From assembly GCF_965203655.1 (NCBI RefSeq), contig NZ_CBDBDD010000004.1, forward strand, positions 124,001 through 188,000: a stretch of DNA of 64,000 nucleotides, given 5' to 3'. This DNA is from Poriferisodalis sp965203655. Its GTDB lineage: Bacteria > Actinomycetota > Acidimicrobiia > Acidimicrobiales > Poriferisodalaceae. The notes under the pieces are model-generated. The model made no database searches and was not told where the DNA came from. It was given only the letters and a program-made list of their open reading frames with translations. Positions within the stretch are counted from its first letter, which is position 1. Each line of letters begins with the position of its first letter. Shown piece by piece: positions 26,436 to 35,378 of this stretch. Position numbers and translations under genes: made by a program.

Positions 26436-27461
26436 ATGTCGAAACCCGCGCTCGGGCTGCTGCTTGGCTTCGAGGACACGATGGCCGACTTCGTGGAGCT
26501 GGCCCGTGAGGGCGAGGCCGCGGGCATGGACTCGATGTACACGGTCGAGGCAGGGCGCAGCGCGTTCGTCTCGGCTGCTGCGGTGATCGCCGCGACCGAC
26601 CGAGCGACGGTCGGCACCTACATCGCCAATGCGTATGCCCGGGAACCATGGCTCACGGCGATCGCCGCCCGAGATCTCGACGAGATGAGCGGCGGTCGGT
26701 TCACGCTGGGCCTCGGCACCGGCAACCGCCACTTCAACGAGTGGTACATGGGCATTGACGAATTCCGGCCCCTCGGCAAGCTGCGCGACTACATCGAAAT
26801 CGTGCGGAGTGCCGTGGCCGGCCGTGCGGGAGAACCGGTGCGCTACGAGGGCGAGCACCACCGGATCCGCTGGCGGGCGAGCTGGGAGCCGACCCGGCCG
26901 TCGATACCGGTGTACCTGTCGGCGTCGGGACCCAAGATGGTGCGCCTAGCGGGCGAGGTGGCCGACGGGGTCGGCGTGGGCGTCATGTCGTCGGTGGAGT
27001 TCATGCGTGACATCGTCCGGCCCGCAGCCCAGCAGGCCGCCAGCGAGGCAGGCCGAGACCCCGACGGCGTCGGATTTCTGATGGGATCGTTCCTGAGCGT
27101 CAACGACGACGAAGAGCTGGCCCGCAATGCCGCCAAGGCGACCATCTGCGGGCTGTTCCATCCAGTGCCGCACCCGTACTACGACTCGCAGTTGCGCCAG
27201 CTCGGCTACGCCGAATTTGCCGACGCCGCAACCCGGCTGATGCCCGAAGGCCAGATACGCGAGGCAATCGGCTTGGTGCCCGACGAGGTCGTCGACACCA
27301 TGACCATCACCGGGACGCCCGCCCAGTGCGCTGGCCGCATCGCCGACTACAGCGGTCTGACCGCTGAGATCATCCTGTTCCGCGTCCCGCAGCGCACCGA
27401 CCCGGCAGGGCTCGCCGGCTACGAGTCACTGTTCGAGGTGGTTTCGCTCGCCAGCGCCTGA
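26436..27461 (+). CDS. LLM-class F420-dependent oxidoreductase
   Basis: This 341-aa TIM-barrel enzyme of the luciferase-like/methylene-H4MPT-reductase family contains VGTYIANAYAREPWLTAIAARDLDEMSGGRFTLGLGTGNRH split over the central strands, and the F420/FMN phosphate-binding region SASGPKMVRLAGEVADGV. Close actinobacterial homologues use F420. It acts on unknown substrates and is commonly found in catabolic loci. It converges with the selenoprotein gene. Confidence 0.87.
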   Translation: MSKPALGLLLGFEDTMADFVELAREGEAAGMDSMYTVEAGRSAFVSAAAVIAATDRATVGTYIANAYAREPWLTAIAARDLDEMSGGRFTLGLGTGNRHFNEWYMGIDEFRPLGKLRDYIEIVRSAVAGRAGEPVRYEGEHHRIRWRASWEPTRPSIPVYLSASGPKMVRLAGEVADGVGVGVMSSVEFMRDIVRPAAQQAASEAGRDPDGVGFLMGSFLSVNDDEELARNAAKATICGLFHPVPHPYYDSQLRQLGYAEFADAATRLMPEGQIREAIGLVPDEVVDTMTITGTPAQCAGRIADYSGLTAEIILFRVPQRTDPAGLAGYESLFEVVSLASA

Positions 27462-27479
27462 CTCCATTCCCCCTGGAAA

Positions 27480-27525
27480 CCGGCTGCAGCTGCGCTCGCA
27501 GGCACGGCGGTCGCCGCGCAGCCGG
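27480..27525. terminator. stem-loop between convergent genes
   Basis: The arms CCGGCTGC (27480-27487) and GCAGCCGG (27518-27525) form an 8-base perfect stem around a GC-rich interior that can pair further. It lies between the stop codons of the LLM gene and the redoxin gene. No T-run follows, so it is a probable bidirectional 3' end structure rather than a classical terminator. Confidence 0.5.
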
Positions 27526-28704
27526 CTATCGGCTGTCCTCGGCGGGGGGCTCGGTGCCGGCACGGCGGTCGATCAGGCGTTGGAAGTGCTGAGCACCGTT
27601 CATTGCCGGCACACGGCCGACGCCGGGGCCCATGTCGCCGAGCACCGGGAAGCCCGCCTCGACGCGGAAGCTGAAGGGCATCGACTCGGGAAGGAAGCAC
27701 TCGACGTCGTCGCAGGCTTGCCAGCGGACCTGCCCGCTGATGGTGACGAATCGTCCGCCGTCATGCTTCTGCATATTCCGCGCGTTCTGTGCAATCGGCA
27801 GCCGCAGGACGACATCGCCCTCGTACACGGCAAGCGTGTCCCCCGAACCGGACAGGGTCAACGGCGTCGTGAGTGGTGCCAACAGCTCGTAGGACAGGAT
27901 CCCGTCATTGTCGTCGAGCTCGATCGCAGCGGCCACCAAGCCGTCTGGCACTGGCTCGCTGTACAGATGCTGACCCTCGGGCACCCGGAACGTGGCAACG
28001 ATCTGGCGCGTGACGCCCATCGGCAGGCGGTCACCGTCGATGGCCACGTCCACTGACACCCGATCGGGCGGCCGTTCGAATTCCGGCGCATCGAACTCGG
28101 TGCCGAGGGCTGCAGCGAGCAGCTGCTCGGGGCCCGGCCGGATGGCGAAGTTGTGCTCGAAGAACTTCGCCACGACGATCCCGTCTGCATCGACGACGTA
28201 CGACCCCGGGAACGGAAGGCCGTACCACGGGTGATCGTCGGGCGGGATCAGCGTGTTGAGTATCCCGAACGACGTGATCACCTCGCTGTCGGGGTCCGAC
28301 AGCAGCGTGAACGTGGTGCCGTGGGCCTCCGCGTAGTCAGCCAGCGCATCGGGTTCGTCGTAGCTCAGCGCATACAGCCGGACGCCCGCCGCGCGGTAGG
28401 CATCCATGCCTCGTTCCAGCTCGACCAGCTGGGTGCGGCAGGGCGGTCACCACACCGCCGAGCGGTAGAACACCACCACTGCCGGCTGCCCGTTGCGGTC
28501 GGCGTGCAGGTCGACCCGACGGCCGGTCTGGTCGGTGGCCACGATGTCGGGCAGCCGGGTGCCGACCTCAGGACCAGTGGGGAATTCTCCCCGCGGGATC
28601 CGCCGACTCCCGTGACCTGGCGGCTCAGGCATGTTGAAGCCTTCGAAGTCCTCGTAGTACGGCCCGCTTGTCGGGCCGCCCCTGGTGTCGAGTTCGATCC
28701 CCAT
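27526..28704 (-). CDS. redoxin-domain selenoprotein (UxxC) with DsbD-alpha-like C-terminus
   Basis: Reading through TGA 28449-28447 as selenocysteine gives one 392-aa protein. Residues about 45-215 are an AhpC/TSA-redoxin domain whose active site is FYRSAVW-U-PPC (U86, C89); homologues have W-C-x-x-C there. LYALSYDEPDALADYA and SFGILNTLIPP continue the fold in the same frame past the TGA. The C-terminal domain (about 230-365) has a cysteine pair, QACDDVEC (C331, C336), like the DsbD alpha domain. A six-pair hairpin with loop GGUCG sits 21 bases after the UGA. Treated as two genes, neither half would have a complete active site. ATG 28704 follows a GGAG; GTG 28707 is possible. Confidence 0.85.
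28416..28449 (-). promoter_or_regulatory. UGA selenocysteine codon with bacterial SECIS hairpin
   Basis: The UGA is at 28449-28447. The hairpin stem CCAGCU (28432-28427) pairs perfectly with AGCUGG (28421-28416) around the loop GGUCG. The loop begins 21 bases after the UGA, and its first two bases are G. Published bacterial SECIS criteria ask for a small apical loop with a G in the first two positions, 16-37 bases after UGA, so all are met. Confidence 0.78.
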
Positions 28705-28811
28705 CACTTGCTCCGTTCGCTTGAGGTGCGGTGCCGATCTGCGCCGTCGATCATGGCACGCCAGCCGTTGCGGCCCAGGGCTAGCGTCGGAGGTGCAGCA
28801 GGGAGGTTGAC

Positions 28812-29687
28812 ATGGCTGAGCGAATGGTCAAGGCCAACGGCATCGACGTCTGTACTGAGGACTTCGGTGACCCAGCAGACATCCCCATCCTGCTGGTGAT
28901 GGGCGCGAGCGCTCAGATGATCCTGTGGGAGGAAGGCTTCATCGCCGGCCTCGTCGACGCTGGCCGCTACGTGATCCGCTTCGACAACCGGGACACGGGC
29001 CAGACCACCAGCTTCGATCTTGAGCAGGAGTCCTACGGACTCGCCGACATGGCCAACGACGCTGTGGGCGTTCTCGATGCCTACGGCCTCGCCAGCGCAC
29101 ACCTCGTCGGGGCATCGATGGGCGGAATGATCTGCCAGCAGGTCGCCATCGACCATCCCGGACGCATCCGGACCATGACGTCGATCATGTCGACGCCTTC
29201 CGGCGGGGAGATCGCGCGGGCGATCTTCATGGGGGAGACACCCGACCTGCCGCCGCCGGAGCCGAAGGTCATCGAGGTCAACATGAAGTACATGCTGGAG
29301 CCGCCGCTCACGCGTGAGGACCGGGTGCGGTCGCGGCTCGAGATGTTCGAAGCGCTCGCCGGCAGCCGCGTGCCATTTGATGTCGAGCGTTTCACGGCGA
29401 TCTTCGAGCGGGAGTACGACCGGGCAGCGAATTGGCCGGCGATGAATAACCACGGCCAGGCGCTGATGGACGAAGAGAACCGTTCGGCGAGACTGCGCAA
29501 CATCTCGACGCCGACGATCGTTATCCACGGCACCGAGGACTCGATCCTGCCCTACCCCCACGGCGAGGCCACCGTCGAGGCCATCGAAGGGGCCCGCATG
29601 GTGACGCTCGACCGGGTGGGCCACGAGCTGCCCGAGGCGGTCTGGCCCCAGGTGTGGGAGGCCATCCTCGGCCACACCGTCGAATAG
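28812..29687 (+). CDS. alpha/beta fold hydrolase
   Basis: This 291-aa hydrolase has the nucleophile elbow GASMGG (S102), the acid region in VIHGTEDSILPYPHGEA and the histidine in DRVGHELPEAVW. The N-terminus VKANGIDVCTEDFGD is that of esterase-like members common in actinobacterial catabolic clusters. No signal peptide is present. It is divergent from the selenoprotein gene across 107 bases. Confidence 0.9.
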   Translation: MAERMVKANGIDVCTEDFGDPADIPILLVMGASAQMILWEEGFIAGLVDAGRYVIRFDNRDTGQTTSFDLEQESYGLADMANDAVGVLDAYGLASAHLVGASMGGMICQQVAIDHPGRIRTMTSIMSTPSGGEIARAIFMGETPDLPPPEPKVIEVNMKYMLEPPLTREDRVRSRLEMFEALAGSRVPFDVERFTAIFEREYDRAANWPAMNNHGQALMDEENRSARLRNISTPTIVIHGTEDSILPYPHGEATVEAIEGARMVTLDRVGHELPEAVWPQVWEAILGHTVE

Positions 29688-29768
29688 CCCGGTCTCCCAG
29701 CTCCGGCTGTCCTCCGCCGCGGCCGTCGGGTCGGCAGCATCGCAAGTGCGCCGTACCTGACACCATCT

Positions 29769-32060
29769 ATGTCACACGCCGCGGGCTACGTTGCTGCCGT
29801 GGCTACTGAAGGATTCCGTGGGCGGCGCGAAGACGAGCCGCTGCTGCGAGGCGACAGCACCTACATCGACGGGCTCGACATCCCCGAACTCGCTGGCGCA
29901 GCCCAAGCGGTGTTCGTGCGCTCGATCGAACCCCACGCCCGGCTCGCATCGGTTGATGTGACCGGAGCACGTGATGCGGACGGCGTGATCGCGGTGTACC
30001 TGGGACCCGAGGTGGACGGCTGGCCGCTGCCGCCGCGGCTGCCCTCGATGAACGGCGACCTGTGGCGGCCGCTCATGGCATATGACACCGTTCGCTTCGT
30101 CGGCGAGCCCATCGCGCTCGTGATCGCCGAGACGCGTGTCCAAGCCGTCGATGCCGCAGAACTGGTGGTGGTCGATTACGAGCCTCTGCCACCGCTGGTC
30201 GATCTCGATGCCAGCCTGGCTGGCGACGTGCTGTTGCACGAACACGCCGGCACCAATGTCGCCTTGGCCTGGGAGCTCGACCCGCTGCCCGACGGCGTCT
30301 GGGACGGCTGCGACGTCACCGTGGAGTTCGACATCCGGCATCCGCGGCTGGGGCCGCATGCGATCGAGCCGCTCGCGGGTGCCTCGGCCTGGGGCCCCGA
30401 CGGCCGCTGCACCGCGTGGGTCTGCTCGCAGCGTCCCGCAGGCGCGAAGCACGTCATCGAGACGCTGCTCGGTCTCGAGCCCGGCACTGTGCGGGCGATC
30501 TCGCCCGACGTCGGCGGCGGCTTCGGATCCAAGGGCGGATGGGGCTGCTACCCAGAAGACGTCGTCGTGGCTTGGGCAGCACGCGAGCTCGACCGGCCGA
30601 TCCGCTGGGCGCAGACCCGCTCGGAGGCCTCCCTGGCGATGGGGCACGGGCGTGCCTCGCGCCACCGGGTGCGCATCGGCGGCATGCGCGACGGCACCAT
30701 CGTGGCCTACTCGGTGGACGCGCTGCAGGACAGCGGCGCGTATCCGGCCATGGGAACGAACGTCACCGGCAACCTGCGCAACAGCGGCACCGGTGTCTAT
30801 GACATCGCGCATGCGACGCTGCGAGGCACGTCGGTGGTCACCAACACCACGCCCACTGTGGCATTTCGAGGGGCTGGCAGGCCCGAGGCGGCATGTTCGA
30901 TCGAGCGGGCAGTCGACCGGTTCGCACAGCTGATCGAACGCGACCCGCTCGACGTCCGGTTCGCCAACCTGGTGCCGCCCGACCGGTTCCCCTACCGCAC
31001 CGCGGTTGGGTCCACCTACGACAGCGGCAACTATCCCGAGGCGCTGCGGCTGGCCGCGGCGTCGGCCGATTACGAAGGGCTGCGGGCTGAGCAGTCAGCC
31101 CGGCGGGCGAGCGGCGACAACGAGATGCTGCTAGGGATCGGCGTGAGCTGCACGACTGAGATCACCGGCGGCGGCGAGGGCGAGCGGGCAACTGCGTTTC
31201 TCGATGCCGACGGCACGGTCGACGTCGTCGTGGGAACGTCGCCGCACGGACAGGGCCACGAGACGACGTTCGCTCCGGTCGTGGCCGCACAGCTCGGCCT
31301 CGACGTCGACCAGGTAACCATCTCGCACGACGACACCGACCGCTCCCCGATCGGCGGCGGCACGATCGGGTCGCGTTCGGCGCAGCTCGGCAGCGCCGCG
31401 GCGTACGGGGCAGCGGTGGATCTTGTGGCGGCCGCGCGTGAGCGTGCTGCTGAGCTGCTCGAAGCCGACCCCGACGACGTGACGTTCGACACCGACCAGG
31501 CAACATTCCATGTGGTGGGGACGCCCGCCCGCTCGCTTGGCTGGGGCGACCTCGCCAAGCACGGGGAGCTCAGCACCCATCATCACTTCAGGCCCGAGGG
31601 TGGCGCCGGGACGTTCTCGTTCGGGGCGTGTGTCGCGGCGGTGGAAATCGACACGGCTACCGGGGAGGTCCAGCTGCGCCGGCTGGTCAGCGTCGATGAC
31701 GCTGGGGTGATCCTGCAGCCAGTGCTTGCGCATGGCCAGGTGCACGGCGGTCTCTCCCTGGCGGTCGGCGCTGCTCTGTACGAGGAGATGCAGTACGACC
31801 AGGACGGCGTTCCGATGACCGTCGGGCTGGCCGACTACCTCATGCCCTCCGCGGCGGAACTGCCTTTCTTCGAGTCCCACGAGACCGAGACGCCATCCCC
31901 GCTCAACCCGCTGGGCGTGAAGGGCATTGGCGAATCGGGAACGGTGGTCGCCACGCCTGCCATCCACAGTGCGGTGCTCGATGCGCTGGCACCGCTCGGT
32001 GTCGAGCATCTGGATTTGCCGTTGACACCCGAGAAGGTGTGGCAGGCGCTCCAGTCCTAG
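29769..32060 (+). CDS. orphan molybdenum hydroxylase large subunit (xanthine dehydrogenase family)
   Basis: This 763-aa molybdopterin-binding subunit has PDVGGGFGSKGGWGCYPED (cofactor loop), the active-site loop AFRGAGRPEA (glycines where form I CoxL has cysteine) and the catalytic glutamate in KGIGESGTVV. It is therefore not a CO dehydrogenase of the copper type but a hydroxylase of aldehydes, heterocycles or similar. The FAD and iron-sulfur subunits are absent nearby, so they must come from elsewhere, perhaps even from the coxMS set. It converges with the nitronate monooxygenase gene. Confidence 0.9.
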   Translation: MSHAAGYVAAVATEGFRGRREDEPLLRGDSTYIDGLDIPELAGAAQAVFVRSIEPHARLASVDVTGARDADGVIAVYLGPEVDGWPLPPRLPSMNGDLWRPLMAYDTVRFVGEPIALVIAETRVQAVDAAELVVVDYEPLPPLVDLDASLAGDVLLHEHAGTNVALAWELDPLPDGVWDGCDVTVEFDIRHPRLGPHAIEPLAGASAWGPDGRCTAWVCSQRPAGAKHVIETLLGLEPGTVRAISPDVGGGFGSKGGWGCYPEDVVVAWAARELDRPIRWAQTRSEASLAMGHGRASRHRVRIGGMRDGTIVAYSVDALQDSGAYPAMGTNVTGNLRNSGTGVYDIAHATLRGTSVVTNTTPTVAFRGAGRPEAACSIERAVDRFAQLIERDPLDVRFANLVPPDRFPYRTAVGSTYDSGNYPEALRLAAASADYEGLRAEQSARRASGDNEMLLGIGVSCTTEITGGGEGERATAFLDADGTVDVVVGTSPHGQGHETTFAPVVAAQLGLDVDQVTISHDDTDRSPIGGGTIGSRSAQLGSAAAYGAAVDLVAAARERAAELLEADPDDVTFDTDQATFHVVGTPARSLGWGDLAKHGELSTHHHFRPEGGAGTFSFGACVAAVEIDTATGEVQLRRLVSVDDAGVILQPVLAHGQVHGGLSLAVGAALYEEMQYDQDGVPMTVGLADYLMPSAAELPFFESHETETPSPLNPLGVKGIGESGTVVATPAIHSAVLDALAPLGVEHLDLPLTPEKVWQALQS

Positions 32061-32090
32061 TTGCAGACCCTGCTGCAGACTTGGCGGCCG

Positions 32091-33140
32091 TCAGGTTCGA
32101 CCGAGCAGCTCCCGGGCCTCCTGAACGACTCTGGTGACGACCTCGCCTGCGCTCGGCAGATCGCTCAGCAGGTCGAATCCGGCGCCGGCGTAGAGCGGCT
32201 GCATCTGGTCGTCGTCGGCTAACACTGCGGCCCGCTGCATGTCGGCGCGTGCCGCGGCCTGCAGCAGGCCAGGCAGCGGCTGCCCGCCGTAGGCGGCCCA
32301 ATGGTCGGTGAAGTCCGACCGCAGCACCCGGGCCCACTGGCCGGTGAACCCATCGGTCAGCACCGTCGTCCCCGCCCCCGATGTGAGCCTGTCCTTCCAA
32401 AGGCGGCTGGCCTGTGACTCGGCCGTGGCCACGAAGCGGGTGCCCATGAGCACGCCCGATGCGCCGAGCATCATCGCCGCCGCCAGACCCCGTCCGTCGA
32501 CGATGCCGCCAGCCGCCACCACCGGAACTCGGTCGCCGATCGCCTCGATGACCTGGGGGACGAGCGTGAACGTGCCGGTCCCGGCGGCCTCCCCAGCGGT
32601 CAGCTTGCGGCCGTGGCTGCGGTGCCCGCCGGCCTCGAGGCCTTGAGCGATCACGACGTCGCTGCCGCAGTCCACGGCGCTGCGGGCATCGGCGGTCGTG
32701 GCCACCATCGTTACGACCTTGGCGTCGACGCTGTGAAACTGCTCCACCAGCTCGGGCTCCGGGATGCCGAGTCCCGCCGAGAACACCGGAATCCGCTCAT
32801 CGATCATGACCTCGAGGGCCGCGTCCACCAGGTCAGGCATCGGCCGAGGAGCCTCCAGCGTGGCGGGCAGCTCGAAGCGGGGCCGCAACTCGTTGAAGAC
32901 GCTCTGCACCGAGCGCACCAAGTCGGCGTGGTCGCTGACATCCGGGGGCGAGCGCACATCGTCGTGGAGCCAGATGTTGACGCCGAAGGGCCGGTCGGTC
33001 AGCTCTCGCACCCGCCGGATCGCGTCCCGCACAGCATCGGGCCGCAAGTTGAGCGCAGCCAGAATGCCGAGCCCGCCGGCATTGCAGACGGCGGCGACCA
33101 GCTCTGGCCCGGCCACCCCGCCCATGCCCGATTGCAGCAC
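32091..33140 (-). CDS. nitronate monooxygenase (2-nitropropane dioxygenase family)
   Basis: This FMN TIM-barrel enzyme contains GVNIWLHDD, IAQGLEAGGHRSHG and VVAAGGIVDGRGLAAAMMLGA (FMN phosphate site). It oxidises alkyl nitronates or related compounds. The usual first strand (TAIGVTAPVLQSGMGG) begins upstream of the GTG at 33140. That frame is open back to a stop at 33209-33207 but contains no ATG, GTG or TTG in the extension, only CTG 33170. The real start may therefore be CTG, or the protein is short by about ten residues. Confidence 0.88.
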   Translation of the reverse strand: MLQSGMGGVAGPELVAAVCNAGGLGILAALNLRPDAVRDAIRRVRELTDRPFGVNIWLHDDVRSPPDVSDHADLVRSVQSVFNELRPRFELPATLEAPRPMPDLVDAALEVMIDERIPVFSAGLGIPEPELVEQFHSVDAKVVTMVATTADARSAVDCGSDVVIAQGLEAGGHRSHGRKLTAGEAAGTGTFTLVPQVIEAIGDRVPVVAAGGIVDGRGLAAAMMLGASGVLMGTRFVATAESQASRLWKDRLTSGAGTTVLTDGFTGQWARVLRSDFTDHWAAYGGQPLPGLLQAAARADMQRAAVLADDDQMQPLYAGAGFDLLSDLPSAGEVVTRVVQEARELLGRT

Positions 33141-33279
33141 CGGGGCGGTGACTCCGATAGCGGTTCTCAGCCGCTCGGGATCGCCGGGAGTGAAGATGCC
33201 CGCACCCTAGACGTGCTCACCAACTCACCAGATTGTCTGGTGCGGATGGTCTGCAGTGCTGGTTTGCAGCGTGATGCGC

Positions 33280-34497
33280 TCAGTCGGCGTCGGCTGCGGC
33301 GCCGACGTTGGGCGTGAAGCCTGACTTGGGCGTCCCGACGCCCTTCAGCGCTGCGGCGGCCCGCTCGTTCTCGAAGATCTTCGCCAGGATCGCCTTGCCG
33401 GCCCGATCGAAGTACTCGCGGTTCTCGATCACGAACTCGTTGGATTCCTGCATCGAGGTGAGCTGGCCATTGACCGCAGGCATGACGTGGCGCGCCACCA
33501 AGTCCCAGCTGCGGAACATGGCCTCGGGCTCGGCCCAGTCGTTGACGAAGCCCATCATCACGCCGAACCCGCCGGTGATCTCGTGCATCTGCAGGATGTT
33601 CTCGATGAGGTCGTCGGGGGTGCCGATGACGCCGGCGGCGGAGTCGGGGTCGGCGTAGAAGTCGATGGCCTCCGCCGTCGAGGCCAGCGGCTCCAGCCCC
33701 GGCCGCTGCAGCGTCGCGACGTTGTAGTCGTTGTGCCAGCGCAGCAGCCCGTGCTCGACGTCACGCCGAGCCTGGTCGCGGGTGAGCGCCACGTGGAAGT
33801 TGAACATCACCCGCCAGTCGGCCCGGTCTACGACACTGTCGTGCTTGGCGGCGGCCTCCTCGGCGAAGCTCCACTGCAGCGGCAGCGACGCCAAGCCCTC
33901 GGTGGACATAGAACCGATCGACAGCACGCCCATGCCGTGCTTGCCGGCGAGTGTCATGCCCGACGGGCTGATCATCGACGCCGTCACCATCGGGATCTTG
34001 TGCTGGTACGGCAGGATCTGCAGCTTCGCGTCGTACAGCGAGAACCAATCGCATTCGTAGGTGAAGCGCTCGCCGCCTGCGAGCAAGTGCTGGATGACCG
34101 GGATGGCCTCGTCCTGGCGGTCCCGCAGCAGCATCGGGTCGATGCCCAGGGTGTGGGCGTCCGACGGCAATGCGCCGGGCCCGGTGCCGAGCATCGCCCG
34201 CCCGAAGCTCATCTGGTCGAGCTGGACGATGCGCTGGGCGACCATGAACGGATGGTGGTACGGGATGGACGTGACGCCCGTGCCCAGCTTGATGCGGCCG
34301 GTGCGCACCGCTGCGGCGGCCAGGAACATCTCGGGCGAGCCGATCGTCTCCCATCCGGTCGAGTGATGCTCGCCGCACCAGAACTCGTCGTACCCCAGCC
34401 GGTCGAGGTGGGTGACCAAGTCGAGATCTCGCTGCAGCTGCAGCGCCGGACTCTCCCCAGGCAAATGATGCGGTGCGAGGAACGCTGCGAACTTCAC
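33280..34497 (-). CDS. LLM-class flavin-dependent oxidoreductase
   Basis: This luciferase-like monooxygenase of about 405 aa has DEFWCGEHHSTGWE, KLGTGVTSIPYHHPFMVAQRIVQLD (split here), GRAMLGTGPGALPSDA and MISPSGMTLAGKHGMG. It resembles the longer LLM monooxygenases that act on alkanes, terpenes or aromatics with FMNH2. The GTG at 34497 (MKFAAFLAP) was chosen; 34518 is an alternative. It lies 46 bases after an SDR gene on the same strand. Confidence 0.87.
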   Translation of the reverse strand: MKFAAFLAPHHLPGESPALQLQRDLDLVTHLDRLGYDEFWCGEHHSTGWETIGSPEMFLAAAAVRTGRIKLGTGVTSIPYHHPFMVAQRIVQLDQMSFGRAMLGTGPGALPSDAHTLGIDPMLLRDRQDEAIPVIQHLLAGGERFTYECDWFSLYDAKLQILPYQHKIPMVTASMISPSGMTLAGKHGMGVLSIGSMSTEGLASLPLQWSFAEEAAAKHDSVVDRADWRVMFNFHVALTRDQARRDVEHGLLRWHNDYNVATLQRPGLEPLASTAEAIDFYADPDSAAGVIGTPDDLIENILQMHEITGGFGVMMGFVNDWAEPEAMFRSWDLVARHVMPAVNGQLTSMQESNEFVIENREYFDRAGKAILAKIFENERAAAALKGVGTPKSGFTPNVGAAADAD

Positions 34498-34543
34498 CGT
34501 GGGGACCCTACCCAGCACGCTGCGCCGAATGGGCTGTCCGGTG

Positions 34544-35287
34544 CTAGCTGATGCTGCGGCCCCCGTCGACGTCGAGGCAGACGCCGGTGAGGAAGCTGGC
34601 TTCGTCGGACGCCAGGAACATCACGGCGTTGGCGACATCGACGGGGTCGGACATGCGGCCCATGGGGATGCCCTCGACGACGCCTGCTCTCATTTCGTCG
34701 GTCATCGTGTCCAAGCCGGTCGCTCGCTCGAAGAAGCGGGTCTCCGAGGCCACGGGCGCCACGCAGTTGATGCGGATGTCGGGCGCGAACTCCTCGGCCA
34801 GACCCCGTGTCAGCATGATCGTGGCCGCTTTCGAGGTGTTGTACGGCGTCAGGCCCGGGCGGGGCCGCTTGCCGCCGATCGAGGCCGTGCTCACGATCGA
34901 GCTGCCTGGGGGCATGTGCGGCGTGAAGTGCTTGGCGGCGAAGTAGACGCTGCGGGTGTTGACCGCCCACATGAGGTCGAACTCTTCGGTCGGGATATCC
35001 AAGGTGGAGCCCATCCGGTGGGCGAATCCTGCGTTGGCGGCGACGATGTCGATGCCGCCCCACGTGTCCACCATGAGCTGGGCCAGCTCGGCGTGAGGCG
35101 CTTCCTCTGTCACGTCGAGACGGAACGACTCAGCGCCCTCGAGGCCCTTGGCCACCGTGGCCGCTCCTTCAGCGTCGATGTCGGTGACCATCACCCGCGC
35201 CCCGCGCTCGGCGAATCCCTCGCTGATCGCCCGACCGAAGCCCGAAGCCCCGCCGGTCACGATCACCCGCTTGCCGTCAAACCGCAT
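34544..35287 (-). CDS. classical short-chain dehydrogenase (SDR)
   Basis: This 247-aa SDR has TGGASGFG (11-18), NAG in AANAGF, and the catalytic S136, Y149 and K153 (YNTSK). It ends with the typical GVCLDVDGG before the C-terminus. It is a FabG-like dehydrogenase of unknown substrate and is transcribed with the LLM monooxygenase gene downstream. A structured element lies 92 bases upstream. Confidence 0.92.
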   Translation of the reverse strand: MRFDGKRVIVTGGASGFGRAISEGFAERGARVMVTDIDAEGAATVAKGLEGAESFRLDVTEEAPHAELAQLMVDTWGGIDIVAANAGFAHRMGSTLDIPTEEFDLMWAVNTRSVYFAAKHFTPHMPPGSSIVSTASIGGKRPRPGLTPYNTSKAATIMLTRGLAEEFAPDIRINCVAPVASETRFFERATGLDTMTDEMRAGVVEGIPMGRMSDPVDVANAVMFLASDEASFLTGVCLDVDGGRSIS

Positions 35288-35378
35288 CGTCGCTCCCTCG
35301 TTGCGTTGGCATTCAGGCCCAATTCTGGGCGAATGCTAGGTCGGGCGCCCGCACCAGCCTGTTACGCTCACGTTCAGA

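Noticed and set aside
28447..28707. Short stand-alone 86-aa protein ending at TGA
   Set aside because: The redoxin fold continues in the same frame directly after the TGA, with the active-site second cysteine three residues on. A stand-alone protein would stop in the middle of its active site. It is treated as the 5' part of one selenoprotein.
29769..32060. Second CO dehydrogenase large subunit
   Set aside because: The active-site loop is AFRGAGR without the copper-ligand cysteine, and coxM and coxS partners are absent, so it is called a general molybdenum hydroxylase.
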